Below, piece by piece: positions 35,237 to 38,766 of a stretch of 38,766 bases of DNA. A model generated the notes under the pieces. The model saw only the letters and a program-made list of their open reading frames with translations. It did not search any database and was not told the origin of the DNA. Positions within the stretch are counted from its first letter, which is position 1. Each line of letters starts with the position of its first letter. The position numbers were made by a program, and so were the translations under genes. Source of the stretch: Devosia sp. (GTDB lineage: Bacteria > Pseudomonadota > Alphaproteobacteria > Rhizobiales > Devosiaceae); contig JACDQI010000022.1 of the NCBI GenBank assembly GCA_015657675.1, positions 1 through 38,766 on the forward strand, given 5' to 3'.

Positions 35237-36694
35237 ATGACCCAAGGGGATAACCCCGTCATCTCCGTGAACGGCGCCCGAAAGAGTTTCGGTGCCGTTC
35301 ATGCGCTCGACGGCGTGGACTTTTCAGTCCGCGCCGGAGAGTGCGTTGGGCTGGTCGGCCACAATGGCGCTGGCAAGTCGACGCTGGTCTCCATTCTCAA
35401 TGGCGGGCTGAGCCCGGACAGCGGCACGCTGGCGTTGCTGGGCCGGCCGGTCGAGCGGCACTCGATTGCGCAGGCGCGCAGCATCGGGTTGCGCTGCGTG
35501 TTTCAGGAACTTTCGCTCTGTCCCAACCTGACGGTGACGGAGAATACCCGTGTGGCGCATCGCTCGCTGCGTGGCTTCGGCTGGCGCGGCCGCGCGGCGA
35601 GGCTGATCAAGGACAAGCTCGACGAGATCTTTCCGGACAACGGCATTGATGTCGGGCGCAGCATTTCCGGATTTTCGATCGCGCAGCGGCAGATGATCGA
35701 GATCGCGACGGCCTTCACCAGCAGTGATGGTAGCGTGCGGTTGGTCGTGCTCGACGAACCAACGTCGAGTCTCGATGCCGGCCTTGCGGGGCAGTTGCTG
35801 ACCTTTGTTCGACGCTTCGTTGCTGCGGGGGGAGCGGTGGTGCTGATCTCGCACATTCTGGGTGAAGTGCTTTCGACCACCGACCGCATCGTGGTGATGA
35901 AGGACGGCAAGGTGGTTGCCGATCGACCGTCGGCTGAGTTTTCGACTGAAAGCCTCGTGGGCGCCATGGGCAGCGTCGTGCGGGCGCGGGAGGCGCGCGC
36001 CGCGCGCGACGCCGCGGCAAGTCAGACCGCCGTGCTCTCCCACACCTCCGCCGGCCGCGGGCTCGACTTCGTGGCCCGGCCGGGCGAGCTGATCGGGCTC
36101 GCCGGCCTTGCCGGTCACGGGCAGACGCGGATGCTGGTCGATCTCTACATGGCCGAAGGCGGCAGCTGGCGCACACCGGCGGCGCGCAAGGTGGCGTTCG
36201 TGGCCGGCGACCGCGCGGTGGATGGCAACCTGCCGCTCTGGAGTATCGTCAAGAACATGTCGGTGACGCTGTTGCCCGAGATTGCGCGGTTCGGCCTTGT
36301 CGATCGGGCCGCCGAGGCGAGGGTGACCGCCGACTGGCACAAGCGCATCGCCGTGCGCACCGAGAACATGGACAATCCGATCCTCTCGCTCTCAGGCGGC
36401 AACCAGCAGAAAGTGCTGTTCGCGCGGGCGCTGGCGAGCCCGGCGCCGGTGGTGCTGATGGACGATCCGATGCGCGGCGTCGATATCGGCACCAAGCATG
36501 AGGTCTACGCCATGCTGCGCGCCGAGGCGGCCGCTGGGCGAACCTTCGTCTGGTACTCGACCGAAATGGACGAGGTCTGCCAGTGCGACCGTGTCTATGT
36601 GTTCCGGGAGGGTGAAATCGTCGCCGAACTGGTCGGTAACGAGATCAGCGAAGAGCGGATCCTCTCGGCCTCGTTTGCGGAGAAGGCGGCATGA
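35237..36694 (+). CDS. Sugar ABC transporter double-domain ATPase, RbsA/MglA type (transporter B)
   Basis: Protein of 485 aa, intact. Domain 1 has Walker [16 protein letters not shown]-loop FQELSLCPN, a degenerate signature SGFSIAQRQMIEIA and Walker B LVVLDEPTSSLDAG. Domain 2 has a degenerate P-loop GLAGHGQTRML, signature [15 protein letters not shown] and Walker B VVLMDDPMRGVDIGTK. The second domain's nucleotide region is shorter than in transporter A. The stop overlaps the permease start (ATGA). It begins 15 bases after the binding protein. Confidence 0.92.
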   Translation: MTQGDNPVISVNGARKSFGAVHALDGVDFSVRAGECVGLVGHNGAGKSTLVSILNGGLSPDSGTLALLGRPVERHSIAQARSIGLRCVFQELSLCPNLTVTENTRVAHRSLRGFGWRGRAARLIKDKLDEIFPDNGIDVGRSISGFSIAQRQMIEIATAFTSSDGSVRLVVLDEPTSSLDAGLAGQLLTFVRRFVAAGGAVVLISHILGEVLSTTDRIVVMKDGKVVADRPSAEFSTESLVGAMGSVVRAREARAARDAAASQTAVLSHTSAGRGLDFVARPGELIGLAGLAGHGQTRMLVDLYMAEGGSWRTPAARKVAFVAGDRAVDGNLPLWSIVKNMSVTLLPEIARFGLVDRAAEARVTADWHKRIAVRTENMDNPILSLSGGNQQKVLFARALASPAPVVLMDDPMRGVDIGTKHEVYAMLRAEAAAGRTFVWYSTEMDEVCQCDRVYVFREGEIVAELVGNEISEERILSASFAEKAA

Positions 36695-37635
36695 AACTGC
36701 TGACCGCCGAACGCATCCGGCTTCTGGTCCCGTCGATGTCGCTCGCGGTGCTGCTGGTGGCAGTGTTCTGGTTGCAGCCGCGCACGATGAGCTATACGGG
36801 CCTCAACCTGCTGTTCAACCTGGCGGTGCCGATTGCGCTCGCCACGGTGGCGCAGATGCTGATCATGATGGTCAACGACCTCGACCTGTCGATGGGCACG
36901 TTCGTGTCGTTCGTCGCCTGCGTCACGGCCACCTGGGTGCAGACTGATCCACTGATCGGCTTTGCCATTCTGGCAGCCTGTATCGGCGTCTACGCGCTGA
37001 TCGGCGCGCTGATCTATCTGCGCAATCTGCCCTCGATCGTGGTGACGCTGGGCATGAGCTTTGTCTGGGGCGGGCTCGCGGTGCTGCTGCTGCCGGCACC
37101 GGGCGGGGTAGCGCCTGACTGGATCCGCGCCATCATGACGGTGAAGCCGCCCTTTGCGCCGATGGCAATCGTTGCCAGCATCGGCATTGCGCTGGTGGCC
37201 CACTGGCTGGTGATGCGCTCGAGCCTGGGCGTCGTGCTGCGCGGCGTGGGCGGGAATGAACGGACGGTCGAGCGGGCCGGCTGGTCGGTGCTGCGGGCGC
37301 GGGCCACGGCCTATGCGCTGGCTGGATTTTTTGCAGTGCTGGCGGGCATGTGCCTAGTGGGGCTCACGACCTCGGCCGACGCCAATATCGCCCTGCGCTA
37401 CACGCTGCTTTCGATTGCCGGGGTGATCCTGGGCGGGGGCGAATTCGTTGGCGGGCGGGTGTCGCCGATTGGCGCGGTCATCGGGGCGCTGACGCTGACG
37501 CTCGCGGCCTCGCTGCTGTCATTCCTCAAGATTTCGCCCGACTGGCAGATCGGGGCGCAGGGCGCGATCCTGATCATCGTCTTGGCAGTGCGGTTGCTAC
37601 TCAACCGGTCCGAAGCGCGGGGGACGGGACAATGA
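36691..37635 (+). CDS. Sugar ABC transporter permease, RbsC type (transporter B, first permease)
   Basis: Inner-membrane permease of 314 aa with MVNDLDLSMGTFVSF, then YLRNLPSIVVTLGMSFVWGG, the loop GVGGNERTVERAGW and GVILGGGEFVGGRVSPIGAV. It overlaps both the ATPase before it and the permease after it by four bases, so the channel subunits and the ATPase are made in a coupled way. Confidence 0.9.
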   Translation: MKLLTAERIRLLVPSMSLAVLLVAVFWLQPRTMSYTGLNLLFNLAVPIALATVAQMLIMMVNDLDLSMGTFVSFVACVTATWVQTDPLIGFAILAACIGVYALIGALIYLRNLPSIVVTLGMSFVWGGLAVLLLPAPGGVAPDWIRAIMTVKPPFAPMAIVASIGIALVAHWLVMRSSLGVVLRGVGGNERTVERAGWSVLRARATAYALAGFFAVLAGMCLVGLTTSADANIALRYTLLSIAGVILGGGEFVGGRVSPIGAVIGALTLTLAASLLSFLKISPDWQIGAQGAILIIVLAVRLLLNRSEARGTGQ

Positions 37636-38576
37636 GCCTTGTCCGGCAGGTGTTCGGCAAGCCCTGGATCTGGGCCTTCCTCGCGACCCTCGCCACCTTC
37701 GTGGTGACGATCCTGTTTACCGGCGGCGCGTCGACTGTCGGGCTGGCTCAGGCGGCTCTGACCTTTGGCGCCTTCTCGGTGATCGTCGGGCTGGGGCAGA
37801 TGTTCGTGGTGACGCTCGGGCCGGGCAATGTCGATCTTTCGATCCCGGCGACCATGACGCTGGCGGGCACGCTGGCGCTCAAGGTGATGGAGACGCAGGA
37901 CGGGCTGATCTGGCTGGGACTGGTGGTGACGCTGCTGACCGGGCTGGTGATCGGCATCGCCAATTACGGGCTGATCAAGCTGCTGCGCATACCGCCGATC
38001 ATCGCGACGCTCTCGGCCAGCTTTATCGTGCAGTCGGCGGCGATCTGGACCAATCGGGGCATTCGGATCAAGCCGCCGGAGTTGCTGGCGCAGTTTTCGA
38101 CGGCCTCGACATTGGGCATTCCGAACGTCGCGTGGCTGGCGCTGGTCATCTCCGTTGCGGCCTGGGTGGCGCTGGAGCGCGGCATCTATGGTCGGTTCGT
38201 CTCGGCGATCGGGCAGAACATGCGGGCGGCGCGTCTGGCCGGCGTGCCGGTCGATGGGGTGCGGTTTGCGACCTATGTGCTCTGCGCGCTGCTGGCGGCG
38301 ATCACCGGCTTCCTGCTCAGCTGCTTTTCGGGCGGCGCGGCGCTCAACATGGGGGCTGAGTATCTGTTGACGTCGATTGCCGTGGTGGTGATCGGCGGCA
38401 CGGCGGTGGCGGGTGGTTTCGCCAACGTGCCGGGGATCTGGGGCGCGTCGCTGTTTCTGTTCCTCGTCGTCTCAATGCTCAATACGTATGGCGCCAGCGC
38501 GGGGGTGCGCATGCTGCTGACCGGTGTGATCATCATCGGCGTGATCGTGGCGGCGAGCCGGCGGCCGGCCCGCTAG
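37632..38576 (+). CDS. Sugar ABC transporter permease, RbsC type (transporter B, second permease)
   Basis: Inner-membrane permease of 314 aa with TLGPGNVDLSIPATMTLAG, IKLLRIPPIIATLSASFIVQ, the loop AIGQNMRAARLAGVPVDGV and VVIGGTAVAGGFANVPGIWG. The ATG lies within the stop of the preceding permease. The open frame upstream of it is the wrong frame of the first permease and was not used. It is the last gene of the operon, followed by a strong terminator. Confidence 0.9.
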   Translation: MSLVRQVFGKPWIWAFLATLATFVVTILFTGGASTVGLAQAALTFGAFSVIVGLGQMFVVTLGPGNVDLSIPATMTLAGTLALKVMETQDGLIWLGLVVTLLTGLVIGIANYGLIKLLRIPPIIATLSASFIVQSAAIWTNRGIRIKPPELLAQFSTASTLGIPNVAWLALVISVAAWVALERGIYGRFVSAIGQNMRAARLAGVPVDGVRFATYVLCALLAAITGFLLSCFSGGAALNMGAEYLLTSIAVVVIGGTAVAGGFANVPGIWGASLFLFLVVSMLNTYGASAGVRMLLTGVIIIGVIVAASRRPAR

Positions 38577-38584
38577 GGCAAACA

Positions 38585-38611
38585 AAAAGGGAGCCACGGG
38601 GGCTCCCTTTT
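38585..38611. terminator. Strong bidirectional intrinsic terminator
   Basis: AAAAGGGAGCC and GGCTCCCTTTT form a perfect 11-bp stem with a 5-base loop. With T-rich ends on both strands it should stop transcripts arriving from transporter B and from the convergent gene at the right edge. Confidence 0.88.
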
Positions 38612-38631
38612 CACATTCACATCTGGGTGGC

Positions 38632-38766
38632 TCAGGCGGACCAGGCCTTGGTGCGCTGCTGCTGCTCGCCGAGGCCCTCGATGCCCAGACGCATGGTCTG
38701 GTTCGGCTTGAGCCAGACCGGGTTCGGCTTGATGCCCATGCCGACCGCCCGGAGGGGTGCCGGTGG
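38632..38766 (-). CDS. Fumarylacetoacetate hydrolase-family enzyme, C-terminal fragment
   Basis: The last 44 residues before a TGA at 38632-38634, reading off the right edge. They contain VGMGIKPNPVWLKPNQTMRL and GIEGLGEQQQQRT, matching the end of FAH-family enzymes (GMGxKPxxxLKxGDxxxLGIEGLGxQxQ). Such enzymes include hydrolases and hydratases of sugar-acid and aromatic breakdown, for example 2,4-diketo-3-deoxy-sugar-acid hydrolases. Convergent with transporter B, so a link to its sugar is possible but unproven. The N-terminal part with the metal ligands is outside the window. Confidence 0.75.
   Translation of the reverse strand, partial: PPAPLRAVGMGIKPNPVWLKPNQTMRLGIEGLGEQQQRTKAWSA

Noticed and set aside
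37350-37631. N-terminal extension of the last permease of transporter B
   Set aside because: Lies within the first permease in another frame; the ATGA overlap at 37632 is the natural start.
1-38766. Mobile elements, CRISPR arrays, tRNA or rRNA genes
   Set aside because: No transposase or integrase domain, no regularly spaced repeats and no RNA-gene signature was seen in reading both strands.

Overview
The window is high-GC, gene-dense DNA with short intergenic gaps and many stop/start overlaps. Its gene families (AtzE/AtzG/AtzH/AtzF amide-nitrogen catabolism, BMP-type and RbsABC-type ABC transporters, FCD-type GntR regulators) fit an alphaproteobacterium, most likely in the Hyphomicrobiales (Devosia/Rhizobium-like). 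That placement is inferred from gene content only. No rRNA, tRNA, IS element, phage gene or CRISPR array was seen.

Region 1 (1-6903) is a nitrogen-salvage locus: the end of an ABC ATPase, a biuret-hydrolase-like enzyme (biuH), the 1-carboxybiuret hydrolase subunits atzG and atzE, a 5-formyltetrahydrofolate cyclo-ligase-like protein, atzH, a GntR/FCD regulator and, convergently, allophanate hydrolase atzF. The genes from biuH to atzH are chained by overlapping stops and starts. The expected flow is transporter import, BiuH and/or AtzEG deamination, then AtzF cleavage to ammonia and CO2. A second atzG-atzE pair lies at 16238-17814.

Region 2 (7046-15618) is a LacI-regulated carbohydrate operon: a divergent LacI regulator, a solute-binding protein, two MalF/MalG-type permeases, a GH38 alpha-mannosidase and an SMP-30/gluconolactonase-type lactonase. 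The divergent promoter region holds a perfect LacI-type palindrome. No transporter ATPase is present.

Region 3 (15679-27979) is mixed: an SH3-domain secreted protein, atzG2-atzE2, pncB, a hydroxypyruvate-isomerase-like gene, an MhqO/MhqD-like dioxygenase-hydrolase pair, a membrane diguanylate cyclase, an L,D-transpeptidase, an LprI/DUF3298 lipoprotein-like protein, a small GNAT protein, a TPR protein, a DedA protein and a RidA protein.

Region 4 (28001-38576) holds two complete sugar ABC transporters of the binding protein - double ATPase - permease - permease type, facing away from each other around a GntR/FCD regulator and a 448-bp control region. That region contains two sites matching the FadR-family operator consensus and two copies of a different palindrome. 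The window ends in the C-terminus of a fumarylacetoacetate-hydrolase-family enzyme.

Seven genes carry single-base frameshifts (eight in total), each rescued at once in another frame with conserved motifs on both sides. This looks more like residual sequencing or assembly indels than decay, so those genes are annotated as whole genes with the break position stated.
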